64,000 nucleotides of DNA from an uncultured Oxalobacteraceae bacterium (GTDB lineage: Bacteria; Pseudomonadota; Gammaproteobacteria; Burkholderiales; Burkholderiaceae): assembly GCA_946479255.1 (NCBI GenBank), contig CAMLFK010000002.1:8047-72046 (forward strand), given 5' to 3'. Shown here piece after piece: positions 24,761 to 34,419 of this stretch. How positions within the stretch are numbered: position 1 is the stretch's first letter; each line of letters opens with the position of its first letter. A program made the position numbers and the translations under genes. The notes beneath the pieces were generated by a model. It was not told where the DNA came from. It saw only the letters and a list, made by a program, of their open reading frames with translations, and made no database searches.

Positions 24761-25674
24761 ATGCGCATGCGCTTGCGCGCCTCCGCGCAACAAAATTCCT
24801 CCATCATGTCGAGGAAGGCGCGGGTCTTGGCCGGCATCAGCCGCCGGCCGGGAAACACGGCCCAGCCGGTTACGCCTGGCAGTTCCCATTCCGGCAGCAC
24901 CCGTACCAGCTCTCCCTTTTCCACATAGGTTTCGGCAAACAGGTCGGAGCTGGCCGCGATGCCCGCGCCCGCGCAGGCGATACGCGCCAGCAGGTCGGGC
25001 GAATTGGCCGTCAGCCGGGCCGGCAGCTCGCGCTGCCAGGTATGCTTGCCGCGCGTGAGGATCCACGGCGAGGCGCCACCGCCGCGGCTCAAGAGGCACA
25101 GCAGCTCATGCGTCACCAGGTCGTCCGGCGTCTGCGGCATGCCGCGCCGCGCGATGTACTCGGGCGAGGCATACAAGGCCACATGCTCGGCCACCACCCG
25201 CCGCGCGCTCAGCGAAGCGTCGTCCGGCAGGTCGCCCATGCGGATCGCGATGTCGAAGTTCTCGGTCAGCAGATCCACGCGGCGTGGCGACAGGTCCAGT
25301 TCCACCGTCACGGCCGGATAACGCCGCATGAAGGCGCTCACCATATCGGTCATGCCCAGATTGGCGAAGTCGCCCGGCATCGAGATACGCAGCCGCCCGC
25401 TGGGCGCCTGCTGGCGGTGCTGCACCATGGCGCCGGCCGCCTCCACTTCGTCCACCACCTTGCGCGCGTGCTCCAGCAGGCTGGCGCCGAACTCGGTCAG
25501 CACCAGCTTGCGCGTGGTCCGCTGGAGCAGGCGCTCGCCCAGGCGGGCTTCGAGCAGAGCGATCCGGCGGGACACGGTCGACTTGGGTAATTCCACCCGT
25601 TCAGCCGCCATGCTGAAGCTGCCCGCCTCGACAATCCGCGCGAACAAAAGCAGGTCATTCGGTTCCACATTCAT
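24757..25674 (-). CDS. LysR-family regulator, divergent from azoR
   Basis: A 305-residue LysR-type regulator. The N-terminal helix-turn-helix reads FARIVEAGSFSMAAERVELPKSTVSRRIALLEARLG, followed by LLQRTTRKLVLT. The effector-binding domain starts near residue 90 (GRLRISMPGDFANL). It belongs to the CrgA/DmlR-like subgroup by these motifs. It is transcribed away from the azoreductase gene, with 111 bp between the starts, and by the usual LysR rule probably controls that gene in response to an electrophile or quinone-type inducer (inference). Confidence 0.92.
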   Translation of the reverse strand: MNVEPNDLLLFARIVEAGSFSMAAERVELPKSTVSRRIALLEARLGERLLQRTTRKLVLTEFGASLLEHARKVVDEVEAAGAMVQHRQQAPSGRLRISMPGDFANLGMTDMVSAFMRRYPAVTVELDLSPRRVDLLTENFDIAIRMGDLPDDASLSARRVVAEHVALYASPEYIARRGMPQTPDDLVTHELLCLLSRGGGASPWILTRGKHTWQRELPARLTANSPDLLARIACAGAGIAASSDLFAETYVEKGELVRVLPEWELPGVTGWAVFPGRRLMPAKTRAFLDMMEEFCCAEARKRMRI

Positions 25675-25785
25675 TTGATTGTTCCACCAGTTGAATAATG
25701 TTATCCATTTTAAGCTCTTCCGCTTTGTTTTTGGAACGCGTAAAGTGTCTACATCGCAGTTCGCCCCCTAGAGAAGGAAATAAAA

Positions 25786-26385
25786 ATGAACATCTTGCAA
25801 ATTAATTCCAGCGCCCGCAGCCAAGGTTCCGAATCCACCCGCATGGCCGACGCCATCGTCGCCAAGCTGGCCGCCGCCGCCCCTGGCGCTCAAGTGGTAC
25901 GGCGCGACCTGGCCAGCGACCCGCACCCGGTGCTGGACGAAGCCGCCCTCGGCGCCCTGTTCACCCCGGCCGACCAGCGCAGCAGCGAACAAGCCGCCCG
26001 CGTCGCCCTCGACGACGCCCTGATCGCCCAGGTGCAGGCAGCCGACGTGCTGGTGATCGGCGCCCCGATGTACAACTTCGGCATCACCGTGCAGCTCAAA
26101 GCCTGGTTTGACGCCATCGCCCGCGCCGGCGTGACCTTCAGCTACACGGCCACCGGCCCGGTCGGCCACCTGGCCGGCAAAAAAGTCTACGTGGCCGTGG
26201 CGCGCGGCGGCGTGCACCGGGGCGCGGCCAGCGACAGCCAGGTGCCGCACCTGCGCAACTTCCTGGCCTTCCTCGGCATGACCGACGTCACCTTCGTCTA
26301 CGCCGAAGGCATGGGCATGGGTCCTGAAGCGGTCGCCAAAGCCCAGGCCCAGGCCAACGCCGACATCGACGCCGCCGTCGCCTAA
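25786..26385 (+). CDS. azoR: FMN-dependent NADH azoreductase / quinone reductase
   Basis: A 199-residue flavodoxin-like reductase. The N terminus [17 protein letters not shown] gives the FMN-phosphate loop, [19 protein letters not shown] is the signature of AzoR, and VARGGVH follows. It should reduce quinones and azo compounds with two electrons from NADH, using FMN in a homodimer. AGAAGGAAAT precedes the ATG. Its neighbour on the opposite strand is a LysR regulator, the usual arrangement for this gene in betaproteobacteria. Confidence 0.95.
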   Translation: MNILQINSSARSQGSESTRMADAIVAKLAAAAPGAQVVRRDLASDPHPVLDEAALGALFTPADQRSSEQAARVALDDALIAQVQAADVLVIGAPMYNFGITVQLKAWFDAIARAGVTFSYTATGPVGHLAGKKVYVAVARGGVHRGAASDSQVPHLRNFLAFLGMTDVTFVYAEGMGMGPEAVAKAQAQANADIDAAVA

Positions 26386-26396
26386 GTGTGCGCGCT

Positions 26397-26413
26397 TGCG
26401 CTAAACTAGCGCA
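26397..26413. promoter_or_regulatory. short perfect hairpin abutting a start codon
   Basis: TGCGCTA AAC TAGCGCA is a perfect 7-bp inverted repeat with a three-base loop. It ends directly at the ATG at 26414 and begins 11 bp after the azoR stop. It may weaken azoR readthrough or hide the following start. No T-run follows, so it is not a standard terminator. Confidence 0.4.
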
Positions 26414-26866
26414 ATGCCACTGCTATCTACTTTGAACAGCGCGATCGCCTCGTTAAGCCGCATGTGCGGCTTCGAGACGGTCGACTCCTTCCCCTCGGGG
26501 CACGCCCACGCCCGCACCCGGTGGAACCGCGCCTACTTCGACATCGCCTCCGACCTCAAGCCCGACGAGATCGAACGCTCGCTGTGCGGCTCCATCGCCA
26601 ACACGCCCAGCATTTTCGCCCACATCGTCAATCCCACGCCGCGCATGCAGCGCGAACTGCTGGCCGTGATCGAAGCGCGCATGCGGCGCTCCTGCGGCAA
26701 TCCGGCCGACCTGATCGCCCTGTTGATCGACGCCTACCGCAGCCCGCACACCCACGAGGCCATGCCAGGCCTGCGCAGGGTGATCGTCGACAGCGACGGC
26801 GACCCGAATGCGGTGATGGCTTTCCTGAGCGCGACCCCGTCCGGCTTCGGCGTGATTGAAGCCTGA
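26414..26866 (+). CDS. hypothetical protein
   Basis: A 150-residue soluble protein that I do not recognise. It has a cysteine-containing N terminus (MCGFETV), a DSFPSGHAHARTRWNRAYFDIASDL segment, helices around RMQRELLAVIEARMRR and a VIVDSDGDPNAVMAFLSATP C terminus. No signal peptide or membrane helix. There is no Shine-Dalgarno before the ATG at 26414; a perfect hairpin sits directly upstream, and an internal ATG at 26462 is an alternative start. Codon use resembles the neighbouring genes, so it is probably real. Confidence 0.6.
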   Translation: MPLLSTLNSAIASLSRMCGFETVDSFPSGHAHARTRWNRAYFDIASDLKPDEIERSLCGSIANTPSIFAHIVNPTPRMQRELLAVIEARMRRSCGNPADLIALLIDAYRSPHTHEAMPGLRRVIVDSDGDPNAVMAFLSATPSGFGVIEA

Positions 26867-26876
26867 CGGGCCAGCC

Positions 26877-27980
26877 TTATGGAAAATATCGCTCGCGCAG
26901 CGCCATAAAAGGCAGCTCGACCAGCCTGTACAGCAGCCAGCCAGACAGCACCGATGCCGCCAGCAGCACCCCGATCGAGGTCGCGCTATCGGCCGCCACG
27001 CCGGCCTCGGTCAACAGCGAACTGCCCAGGATGCACACCTGCTTGTGTGTCAGATAGATCGCATACGACCATAAAGCCAGCTGCCGCGCGCCCGGCACGT
27101 GCAGGGACTGCAAGAGCGAGCCTTCGCTCAGCGCCGACACAATCAGCGAAGCGCACCCCAGCGCCAGCAGCGGATAGCCGAACAGCGTGACCCCGGCGCC
27201 CATGCGATCGCCGAGGAACCACCAGCACGCCACCACCAGCACCCCGATTCCGAGCAAGGCCGCGGCATTGCCGTGTGAAGTAAGGCGGCGCCACGGTGCC
27301 GGATAATGATTCTTGACCAGCGCCAGCGCCACGCCCGCGACCAGCTCATCGACGCGGCACAGCGACGAATAATAGATATAGCGGAAGTAGTTCAGGCTAC
27401 CCTGCGCCTGGCCCTCCACCATCTCGTTCCAGATCCAGCCGCGCGCCAGCATACCGCCTGCGAAGGCCAGTGCAATCGCCGCCCAGCTCCACGCCGGCGA
27501 ACGGCGGCCGGGCGCCAGCAGCAGCGCGGCCGCCGGCAACAGCATGTAGAACTGCTCCTCGATACACAGCGACCACGCATGCGAAAACGCCGTGCCGGGC
27601 ATGAGGTTGATGTTCTGGGTGAAGGTCAGGAAGCGCCATAAAGGCGGGAGTTCCAGGCCCGCGCGGAACCAGGGCCAGGCCGCATACAGCGCCAGCACCA
27701 CATAAAAGTTCGGCACCGTGCGCAGCAGGCGGCGCGCATAAAAGCGCCCGAGCGGCAGGCCTTCAGGGCGCTTGAGCGCGGCGAAGATCTGATTGCCGAT
27801 CAGGTAGCCCGACAATGCGAAGAACAAGTCCACGCCGATCCAGCCGGCGTCGCCCACCGCGCCGAAGGTACTTTCACCGCTGACGAAGAGCACATAGTGA
27901 TGCAGCGTCACCAGCACGATCGCCAGCGCGCGCAGGGTATCGAGGCCGGCGTTACGGCCAGATGCTGGGATTATCGGCAT
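26877..27980 (-). CDS. acyltransferase-3 family membrane protein
   Basis: A 367-residue membrane protein with about ten helices. The family opening GRNAGLDTLRALAIVLVTLHHY carries the conserved Arg and His, and WIGVDLFFALSGYLIG and SHAWSLCIEEQFY (SLxxEExFY) are signature segments of acyltransferase family 3 (OafA/NodX type). Such enzymes O-acylate sugars of LPS, exopolysaccharide or other glycans at the inner membrane. The start is uncertain: ATG codons at 27980 and 28016 both lack a clear ribosome site; I chose the one closest to the family start. It is divergent from the hydrolase gene at 28082. Confidence 0.88.
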   Translation of the reverse strand: MPIIPASGRNAGLDTLRALAIVLVTLHHYVLFVSGESTFGAVGDAGWIGVDLFFALSGYLIGNQIFAALKRPEGLPLGRFYARRLLRTVPNFYVVLALYAAWPWFRAGLELPPLWRFLTFTQNINLMPGTAFSHAWSLCIEEQFYMLLPAAALLLAPGRRSPAWSWAAIALAFAGGMLARGWIWNEMVEGQAQGSLNYFRYIYYSSLCRVDELVAGVALALVKNHYPAPWRRLTSHGNAAALLGIGVLVVACWWFLGDRMGAGVTLFGYPLLALGCASLIVSALSEGSLLQSLHVPGARQLALWSYAIYLTHKQVCILGSSLLTEAGVAADSATSIGVLLAASVLSGWLLYRLVELPFMALRERYFP

Positions 27981-28081
27981 GGGAAACGATGGCGGACAAA
28001 GCGGCGATGATGCCATGACGGTGGCGCCTGCGCCAGCCAATCCGTTAGAATCGAGTGCGACGCCACTACCGGGAACGCACC

Positions 28082-29068
28082 ATGAGCGCAGCGCACCAGC
28101 TTCAGTTCAAATCGATCAATTTCACCGCGCTTGAAAGCGGCCCGCGGCTGATCGTCACCGGCGCCGTGCACGGCAATGAAACCTGCGGCACCCAGGCCAT
28201 CCTGCGCATCATCGACGAGATCGACGGCGGGCGCCTGCACATAGTGCGCGGCAGCGTCACCTTCGTCCCCGTCACCAATCCGCTGGCCTATGCGCTGGGC
28301 CAGCGTGGCGGCGAACGCAATCTGAACCGAAACCTGTTCCCCAAAGACGCCCCACAAGACTTCGAAGACCGCGTCGCCAATTGGCTCTGCCCTCTTCTGG
28401 CGCGGCATGACGTGCTACTCGACCTGCATTCCTTCAGTGATGAGGGCGAACCCTTCGTCATGGTTGGGCCGCGCAATAACGATGGGGCGATCGAACCGTT
28501 TGCCCACGCCGAACCAGAGCGCGCCCTTGCGCGCCGGCTTGGCGTACGGCGCTTTGTCAACGGGTGGCTGGCGACCTACAGCGGCGGCGTGCAGCGGCGC
28601 CATGCCTCCGATCCGGCACACCTGCAAACGGTCTTGCGCTTCGGCGTCGGCACCACCGAATACATGCGGTCAAGGGGCGGCTACGCCCTCACGCTCGAAT
28701 GCGGGCAGCACAATGCTCCAGGCGCGCCCGAAGTCGCGTACCGCGCCATCCTCAACACCTTGGCCCACCTGCGGATGATCGACGCTCCTGGTCCGCGACC
28801 GGTGGGCCTCGATGAGATGGAAGCGCTGTCGATGGTGGCGGTGTACGACCGGGATGCCGAGGGCGACAGCTTCAGCCGCGGCTGGAAGAGCTTCGATCCG
28901 GTCGAAAAGGGTGAGCAAATCGGCACACGGGCGGACGGCACGCCCGTGCTGGCCGAGTACACCGGCCGCATCCTGTTCCCCGATGCCGCCGCGGCGGCCG
29001 GCGACGAGTGGTACTACATGACGTGCGTAGACCGGGAATTCGACCGGTACTTAGCAGCCGGGGATTAA
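28082..29068 (+). CDS. succinylglutamate desuccinylase/aspartoacylase-family hydrolase
   Basis: A 328-residue zinc carboxypeptidase-like protein. The metal motif HGNE lies in [17 protein letters not shown], with NPLAY and RNLNRNLFP after it and DLHSFSDEG as the second metal-binding His segment. These match the AstE/AspA (M14-like) family. The C-terminal part has the beta-barrel-like extension seen in this family ([43 protein letters not shown]). The physiological substrate is unknown. The stop overlaps the sugE stop on the other strand. Confidence 0.85.
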   Translation: MSAAHQLQFKSINFTALESGPRLIVTGAVHGNETCGTQAILRIIDEIDGGRLHIVRGSVTFVPVTNPLAYALGQRGGERNLNRNLFPKDAPQDFEDRVANWLCPLLARHDVLLDLHSFSDEGEPFVMVGPRNNDGAIEPFAHAEPERALARRLGVRRFVNGWLATYSGGVQRRHASDPAHLQTVLRFGVGTTEYMRSRGGYALTLECGQHNAPGAPEVAYRAILNTLAHLRMIDAPGPRPVGLDEMEALSMVAVYDRDAEGDSFSRGWKSFDPVEKGEQIGTRADGTPVLAEYTGRILFPDAAAAAGDEWYYMTCVDREFDRYLAAGD

Positions 29069-29391
29069 GGGGTCAGCACCTTCAGGCCCAGGATACCGGC
29101 AACGATCAAGCCGATGCAGCCCAGGCGCAGCGCGCCTGCCGGCTCGCCCAGCAGCACCATGCCGAGGATGGCCGTGCCGACGGTGCCGATGCCTGTCCAT
29201 ACCGCATAAGCGGTACCGACCGGAAGGTGTTTGAGCGCGAGGCCGAGCATGATGATACTGCCGGTCATGGCTATCAAGGTCAGGCAGGTCGGCAGCCACT
29301 TGGTGAAGCCCTCGGTATATTTCAGCCCGATCGCCCAAGCGACCTCAAGAATGCCGGCGATAACAAGAAATACCCAGGAATGGTGACTCAT
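29065..29391 (-). CDS. sugE: SugE/Gdx guanidinium exporter (SMR family)
   Basis: A 108-residue four-helix small multidrug resistance protein. The membrane-embedded Glu lies in [18 protein letters not shown], and [20 protein letters not shown] and [19 protein letters not shown] are typical of the SugE/Gdx subgroup, which exports guanidinium. The ATG at 29391 has GGGAG six bases upstream; a longer open frame upstream would translate through the riboswitch and is rejected. The leader contains a guanidine-II riboswitch, which agrees with the substrate. Confidence 0.93.
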   Translation of the reverse strand: MSHHSWVFLVIAGILEVAWAIGLKYTEGFTKWLPTCLTLIAMTGSIIMLGLALKHLPVGTAYAVWTGIGTVGTAILGMVLLGEPAGALRLGCIGLIVAGILGLKVLTP

Positions 29392-29397
29392 GATGGA

Positions 29398-29461
29398 CTC
29401 CCAAAAAAGGCCTGGTCGTCCGGGCCGAACTCCGTGCAAGGCGCGGAGGCCGTCCCCGCTG
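29398..29461 (-). promoter_or_regulatory. guanidine-II (mini-ykkC) riboswitch in the sugE leader
   Basis: Read on the leftward strand, the leader holds two adjacent hairpins each with a GG-ACGR-CC loop. The first is GCGGGG ACGG CCTCCGC (29459-29443) with a one-base bulge. The second is GGCCCGG ACGA CCAGGCC (29426-29409). Two short hairpins with ACGR tetraloops are the defining feature of mini-ykkC, known to bind guanidine by loop-loop pairing. Six U residues and the GGGAG ribosome site follow directly, and the sugE ATG is at 29391. The placement fits ligand-controlled exposure of the ribosome site. Confidence 0.88.
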
Positions 29462-29527
29462 GATAGGACCGCCAGTGTACACCGGCCCCGCCGAACAAGC
29501 TGGCCCATCAAGATTCCCCCAACCCCC

Positions 29528-29961
29528 GGGGTCACTGCCCACATTGATATACGAACTCGGCAGTAACAATCAAACCCGTCCGCCAATTCGCCCATTTCCA
29601 TAAAACGCCGCCCCTTCCGATTACCGACTTGAGGCTGGGGCATTTTCGGCGGCGGCCTATTGGCCGACCTTACTGTTATTAAGCTGACGGCGACCCGTCG
29701 TATATTTTGGATTGGCACCGCTACACGGGAGCCACGGAGCGAGAGGGGCACGGAATGAAACGCTGTCAAAACAACTCGCCGCCCTTTGGTGTACCAACTC
29801 AGCGTCGGCCTGGTATGTAAGCGGAATCGGCCATTATTAACTGGGCGCCGTCGAAACTTATCCGGGTCAGGGGAACTGGAATATCTCGGGGATTACGATC
29901 GCCACGCCGGGATTATTATGTTTTCTGGCTGAGCTCGTATATCAATGTGGGCAGTGACCCC
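29528..29961. mobile_element. 434-bp inverted-repeat-bounded element without a gene
   Basis: The ends are 31-bp inverted repeats with 30 of 31 positions matching (29528-29558 and 29931-29961). Each begins GGGGTCACTGCCCACATT when read inward. The mirrored sequence continues a few bases outward (CCAACCC on both sides), so the exact boundary is uncertain. The interior is AT-richer than the flanking genes and has no ORF that looks coded. It is probably a non-autonomous miniature transposon or an eroded insertion sequence; no transposase family is assigned. Confidence 0.65.
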
Positions 29962-30009
29962 AGGGTTGGTGAAATCGTATGCAAACGACGTTGGTGTCGC
30001 GTGTGCGCA

Positions 30010-30945
30010 CTAAGTGGCGGCCTGATCTTTGGGATTGCCCGCCAGCCTGGCTACCAGGAAGTCGACGAAACTGCGCACCCGCAGCGGTACATGGCGGTTG
30101 GAGGGATACAGCAAGGCGATCGGGCGCGAACGCCCGCCGAACCGCGGCAGCACTTCGACCAGCGCGCCATTGCGCAAGTCTTCTTCGGCGATGAAGCGGA
30201 AGGTCTGTGCGACCCCCGCCCCGCTGCGCGCCAAGGTCAGGCAGCCCAGCACGTCGTCGGTCACCGTATAACCGCCGTCGACCGGCACTTCGATGTCGCG
30301 GCCACCCTCGCGAAACAGCCAGTTGACCTGGCGCCCGCTGCTGGGCAGCTCGAACAGGATGCATTCGTGCCGCGCCAGTTCGGCCACGCTGGCGGGCACG
30401 CCGCGCCGTTCCAGATACGCTGGCGCTGCCACCAGCATCACGTCGGCATCCTCGAGCTTGCGTCCGATAAGGTTCGATTCGACCGGGGGACTGACGCGGA
30501 TCGCCACGTCGTAGCCTTCGTCGGCAAAGTCGATATTGCGGTTGCTGAGGTGGACCTCGACCTTGACCGATGGATGCAGCGCGCGATACGCCGGCAGCAG
30601 CGGCAGCACGCGGTAGTGTCCATACGAGGTCGGCACGCTGATGCGCAGCGTGCCACTCGGCTCGGCCTGGCGCCCTGTAATCTCGCGCTCGGCCTCGACC
30701 AGCCGCCCGAGCGCTTCGCGGCATTGCTCAAAATATGCCTGCCCGCCCTCGGTCAAACGGATCTGGCGGGTGGTGCGCACGAACAGCCGCACGCCCAGCC
30801 GTTCTTCCAGCCGGCCCACCGAGCGGCTCACCGCCGCAGGCGTGACGCCCGCTTCCACCGCGGCGGCCGTGAAGCTCTTGAACTCGGCCGCGAGGCAAAA
30901 TAATTCTATGCTGCCCAACAAGATATCGTCAAACTGCCGCCGCAT
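30010..30945 (-). CDS. LysR-family regulator, divergent from ene-reductase
   Basis: A 311-residue LysR-type regulator. The helix-turn-helix reads FCLAAEFKSFTAAAVEAGVTPAAVSRSVGRLEERLG, followed by RLFVRTTRQIRLT. The effector domain begins GTLRISVPTSYGHYRVLP. The ATG at 30945 follows GGAGG by five bases, which decides it over an ATG at 30960. The divergent Old Yellow Enzyme gene starts 117 bp away, and an ATTACA-N12-TGTAAT dyad lies between them. Confidence 0.92.
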   Translation of the reverse strand: MRRQFDDILLGSIELFCLAAEFKSFTAAAVEAGVTPAAVSRSVGRLEERLGVRLFVRTTRQIRLTEGGQAYFEQCREALGRLVEAEREITGRQAEPSGTLRISVPTSYGHYRVLPLLPAYRALHPSVKVEVHLSNRNIDFADEGYDVAIRVSPPVESNLIGRKLEDADVMLVAAPAYLERRGVPASVAELARHECILFELPSSGRQVNWLFREGGRDIEVPVDGGYTVTDDVLGCLTLARSGAGVAQTFRFIAEEDLRNGALVEVLPRFGGRSRPIALLYPSNRHVPLRVRSFVDFLVARLAGNPKDQAAT

Positions 30946-30958
30946 AGGGCCTCCATTC

Positions 30959-30982
30959 ATTACATCACATTGAAAGTGTAAT
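30959..30982. promoter_or_regulatory. candidate LysR operator
   Basis: ATTACA-N12-TGTAAT is a symmetric site containing the T-N11-A type core expected for LysR regulators. It lies 13 bp upstream of the chosen LysR start and 81 bp upstream of the ene-reductase start. It is the only clear dyad in this divergent region. Binding is inferred. Confidence 0.45.
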
Positions 30983-31062
30983 GGATGAGACGCTATTTAT
31001 CACCATGGACAGCACAAATATAATGGATTCATCTTAGTCAGTCCAACAAGAAAGGAATCAGC

Positions 31063-32127
31063 ATGACAACCCTCTTCGATCCCATCGTTATCGGCGACCT
31101 GCCACTCAAGCACCGCATCATGATGGCGCCCCTGACCCGGGCGCGCGCAGTCGGCGGCGGCCGCGTGCCGAATGCACTGATGGCCGAGTACTACGTGCAG
31201 CGCGCCAGCGCCGGCATGATCCTCTCCGAGGCGACCGCCGTCACGCCGCAGGGAGTGGGCTATGCCGATACGCCGGGTATCTGGTCCGAGAGCCAGGTGG
31301 AGGGCTGGAAGCTGGTGACCGACGCCGTCCACAAGGCGCGCGGCACTATCCTGCTGCAGTTGTGGCATGTGGGCCGCATCTCGGATCCGTCCTTCCTGAA
31401 TGGCGAAGCGCCGGTGGCGCCGAGCGCGATCGCGGCCAAGGGCCACGTCAGCCTGCTGCGCCCGAAGCGCCCTTTCGTTACGCCGCGCGCTTTGGCGCAG
31501 GGTGAAATCGCCGGCGTGGTGGCGGCCTTCCGGAAAGGTGCGGAGAACGCCAAACGCGCAGGCTTCGACGGCGTCGAGATACACGGCGCGAACGGCTACC
31601 TGCTCGACCAGTTCCTGCAGGATGGGAGCAACAAGCGCACCGACATCTATGGCGGCTCGATCGAGAACCGCGCGCGCCTGATGCTGGAAGTGACCGACGC
31701 TTGTATCGATGTGTGGGGCGCGGGCCGCGTGGGCGTGCACCTGGCGCCGCGCTGCGACGATCACGACATGGGCGACTCGGACCCGAAGGCGACCTTCGGC
31801 TACCTGGCGCGCGAACTGGGCAAGCGCAAGATCGCTTTCATCTGCGCTCGCGAGGGCCTTGGACAAGGCGAGGAAAAACCGCGCCTTGGACCCTACCTCA
31901 AGCAGGAGTTCGGCGGCATCTATATCGCCAACGAGCAGATGACCCGCGAGAGCGCCGAGCAGCTGCTGCGCAATGGTGAAGCCGACGCGGTCGCATTCGG
32001 CAAATGGTACATCGCCAATCCGGACCTGCCGGCCCGCCTGGCCGCCAATGCACCGCTCAACCCGGCCCGCAGCGAGAGCTTCTATGCGCCGACCGCGGAA
32101 GGCTATACGGACTACCCCAGCCTGTAA
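31063..32127 (+). CDS. Old Yellow Enzyme family ene-reductase
   Basis: A 354-residue FMN oxidoreductase that reduces activated C=C bonds with NAD(P)H. The family layout is clear: FDPIVIGDLPLKHRIMMAPLTR at the start, LLQLWHVGRIS, the segment GVEIHGANGYLLDQFLQ, then DGSNKRTDIYGGSIENRARL, and VAFGKWYIANPDLP at the phosphate-binding end. It is closest in pattern to NemA/XenB-type proteins. GAAAGGAATCAGC precedes the ATG. Control by the divergent LysR regulator is likely. Confidence 0.93.
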   Translation: MTTLFDPIVIGDLPLKHRIMMAPLTRARAVGGGRVPNALMAEYYVQRASAGMILSEATAVTPQGVGYADTPGIWSESQVEGWKLVTDAVHKARGTILLQLWHVGRISDPSFLNGEAPVAPSAIAAKGHVSLLRPKRPFVTPRALAQGEIAGVVAAFRKGAENAKRAGFDGVEIHGANGYLLDQFLQDGSNKRTDIYGGSIENRARLMLEVTDACIDVWGAGRVGVHLAPRCDDHDMGDSDPKATFGYLARELGKRKIAFICAREGLGQGEEKPRLGPYLKQEFGGIYIANEQMTRESAEQLLRNGEADAVAFGKWYIANPDLPARLAANAPLNPARSESFYAPTAEGYTDYPSL

Positions 32128-32137
32128 GCCTTGACGT

Positions 32138-32647
32138 TTACCCCTTGAGGGACGCCAGGTACTTATCGTAGACCTCGTACATGCCGCCGAAACCCTGCTG
32201 CATGGAGGCGTGGCCGGCCTTGAAGGTTTGCCTTTCGACTTCGCTGGCGTTGATCGGCGTGGAATGCAGGGTCATGTGGGTCTTGCCTTCCAGCTCCTGC
32301 AGGACCACGGTATTGACCACCTCTACCGGCCAACCCGGGGCCATGGGGTGGGCGATGCGCTCGCCGGCCGCGTCGGCGAAGCCATTCACGAATACCAGCT
32401 TGTCAGGCGGGCTGATTTCGCGGAAGTCGAAGCGGCCGTACATCTCCACGCCGGGCGCGAAGCGCATACAGTAGTGGAACACACCGCCAACCACCGGCTC
32501 GTGCCTCAGCACCTCGATGGTGCAGCCTTGCGGACCCCACCACTTCTGCAGGTGCTCGCGCTCGACCATGGTCTTGAAGACCAGTTCGCGCGGGGCGTCG
32601 AAGGTGCGCATCAGGTTGAAGTCGACATTCGGTTCAGGATTGGTCAT
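32138..32647 (-). CDS. SRPBCC/AHSA1-family protein
   Basis: A 169-residue protein of the START-like/AHSA1 family: FDAPRELVFKTMVEREHLQKWWGPQGC at the start and the terminal helix ASMQQGFGGMYEVYDKYLASL. These form a hydrophobic cavity and often work with an ArsR-type regulator. The ATG at 32647 follows AAGGAG by seven bases. It overlaps the end of the upstream ArsR gene by 14 bp, so the two form an operon. The ligand is unknown. Confidence 0.9.
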   Translation of the reverse strand: MTNPEPNVDFNLMRTFDAPRELVFKTMVEREHLQKWWGPQGCTIEVLRHEPVVGGVFHYCMRFAPGVEMYGRFDFREISPPDKLVFVNGFADAAGERIAHPMAPGWPVEVVNTVVLQELEGKTHMTLHSTPINASEVERQTFKAGHASMQQGFGGMYEVYDKYLASLKG

Positions 32648-32993
32648 TGCTGTTCTCCTTGTTGGGTTGAGCTGCCTGGATGGTGGTGAGGTAGTCGTCG
32701 AGCTTATCGAATCCTTGTTCCCAGAACTGGCGGTATTGCGCCATCCAGTCCGTGGCCTGGCGCAGCGGCGCGGCTTCGAGCCGGCATGGGCGCCACTGGG
32801 CCTGGCGCGCACGCGTCACCAGACCTGCGCGCTCCAGCACCTTGAGGTGCTTGGTGATCGCGGGCAGGCTCATGGCGAATGGCTCGGCCAGCGCCGTCAC
32901 CGAGCTTTCGCCTTCAGCCAGGCGAGCCAGGATGGCCCGGCGGGTCGGATCGGCCAGTGCCGCGAACGTCGCGCTGAGCGTGTCGGCTTGCAT
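32634..32993 (-). CDS. ArsR-family transcriptional regulator
   Basis: A 119-residue winged-helix protein: FAALADPTRRAILARLAEGESSVTALAEPFAMSLPAITKHLKVLERAGLV is the DNA-binding core. There are no cysteines in the usual metal site, so this is the metal-independent type that accompanies AHSA1 proteins. It is the first gene of the two-gene operon. Two overlapping palindromes lie 5-24 bp upstream of its start and suggest autorepression. Confidence 0.92.
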   Translation of the reverse strand: MQADTLSATFAALADPTRRAILARLAEGESSVTALAEPFAMSLPAITKHLKVLERAGLVTRARQAQWRPCRLEAAPLRQATDWMAQYRQFWEQGFDKLDDYLTTIQAAQPNKENSNDQS

Positions 32994-32997
32994 GATA

Positions 32998-33017
32998 AAC
33001 CTAAAGGTTAATTAACC
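32998..33017. promoter_or_regulatory. overlapping palindromes upstream of arsR, candidate operator
   Basis: A perfect 12-bp palindrome GGTTAATTAACC (33006-33017) overlaps a second dyad AACCT-AA-AGGTT (32998-33009). They end 5 bp before the ArsR start. Tight palindromes at the promoter are usual for this regulator family; binding is inferred. Confidence 0.55.
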
Positions 33018-33113
33018 AGTCAGTAAAATAGCCGTACCACCCCCTTCCTGTCAAGTGGAGGGAGTTAGTGACATCTTTTCCAGAATGCAAGTTAATTTCC
33101 CCATGAATTCCGC

Positions 33114-33725
<612 letters not shown>

Positions 33726-33751
33726 TCGGTGTGTCCTTGTAAGTTGATTGT

Positions 33752-34417
33752 TCACGAGCGGTACAGCCGGCCGTGCTGCACCTCATGGCGCATCGACAGG
33801 ATCGACAGGCCGGGCGACCAGTTGGACAGTTCATCGTCGCCGATGGTGCGGGCGCGCTCGGCAGCGACTTCAATCCCGGTCCGCAGCGACAGCAGGATGC
33901 GCTGCCCGGCCACCTGTCCCAGCGGGACGGATTTGACGCACACCAGCACCTGGTTCTCGGCCCACGAAAAAAGCATGGCCAGGAGCGCATCCTCGTGGGC
34001 GATGCCGAGCGCCGATACGGCGCAGGCGAAAGCCGCCGGAAGCGAGACTTCTTCACCGAGCGGCGCCACGTCGGCCACGCCCAGTTCATGGATCAGGCGA
34101 GTGAGGGAATAGCCCATCTGGATAGTCTCGGCGCGGAACTCGGCGCTGTCGCGCGAAGCCAGGAAGCGTTCGCTCCACAGGGCAATCGAGGTGTCGTCGC
34201 GCGCTTCAAAAGCCTTGAGCAGGCGCCAGAACAGCGGCGCGTCCCATTGCGCCACGACCTCGTGCAGGTAGCGCACGATCCAGGCGCGCCCGCTTTCGGC
34301 GTCATGCACGAGCCCCGAGTCCAAGGCCGCTTCCAGCGCCTGGGAGTAGCTGTAGCCGCCGATCGGCAAGGCCGGGCTGGCGAACTGCAGAAGATGCAGG
34401 AGCGCGCTGGCGTTCAT
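33752..34417 (-). CDS. ureF: urease accessory protein UreF
   Basis: A 221-residue all-helical urease chaperone that links UreD-bound apoenzyme with UreG. The family opening [21 protein letters not shown] is clear, as are [21 protein letters not shown] and the terminal [12 protein letters not shown]. It begins two bases after the ureE stop, so translation is probably coupled. Confidence 0.96.
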   Translation of the reverse strand: MNASALLHLLQFASPALPIGGYSYSQALEAALDSGLVHDAESGRAWIVRYLHEVVAQWDAPLFWRLLKAFEARDDTSIALWSERFLASRDSAEFRAETIQMGYSLTRLIHELGVADVAPLGEEVSLPAAFACAVSALGIAHEDALLAMLFSWAENQVLVCVKSVPLGQVAGQRILLSLRTGIEVAAERARTIGDDELSNWSPGLSILSMRHEVQHGRLYRS

Positions 34418-34419
34418 GG

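Noticed and set aside
23234..25099. 621-residue leftward open frame over psd, the C13 peptidase and LysR
   Set aside because: It crosses three well-supported genes and has shadow composition.
29392..29769. N-terminal extension of SugE
   Set aside because: The open frame runs through the riboswitch and the repeat element; SugE proteins begin at the ATG at 29391.
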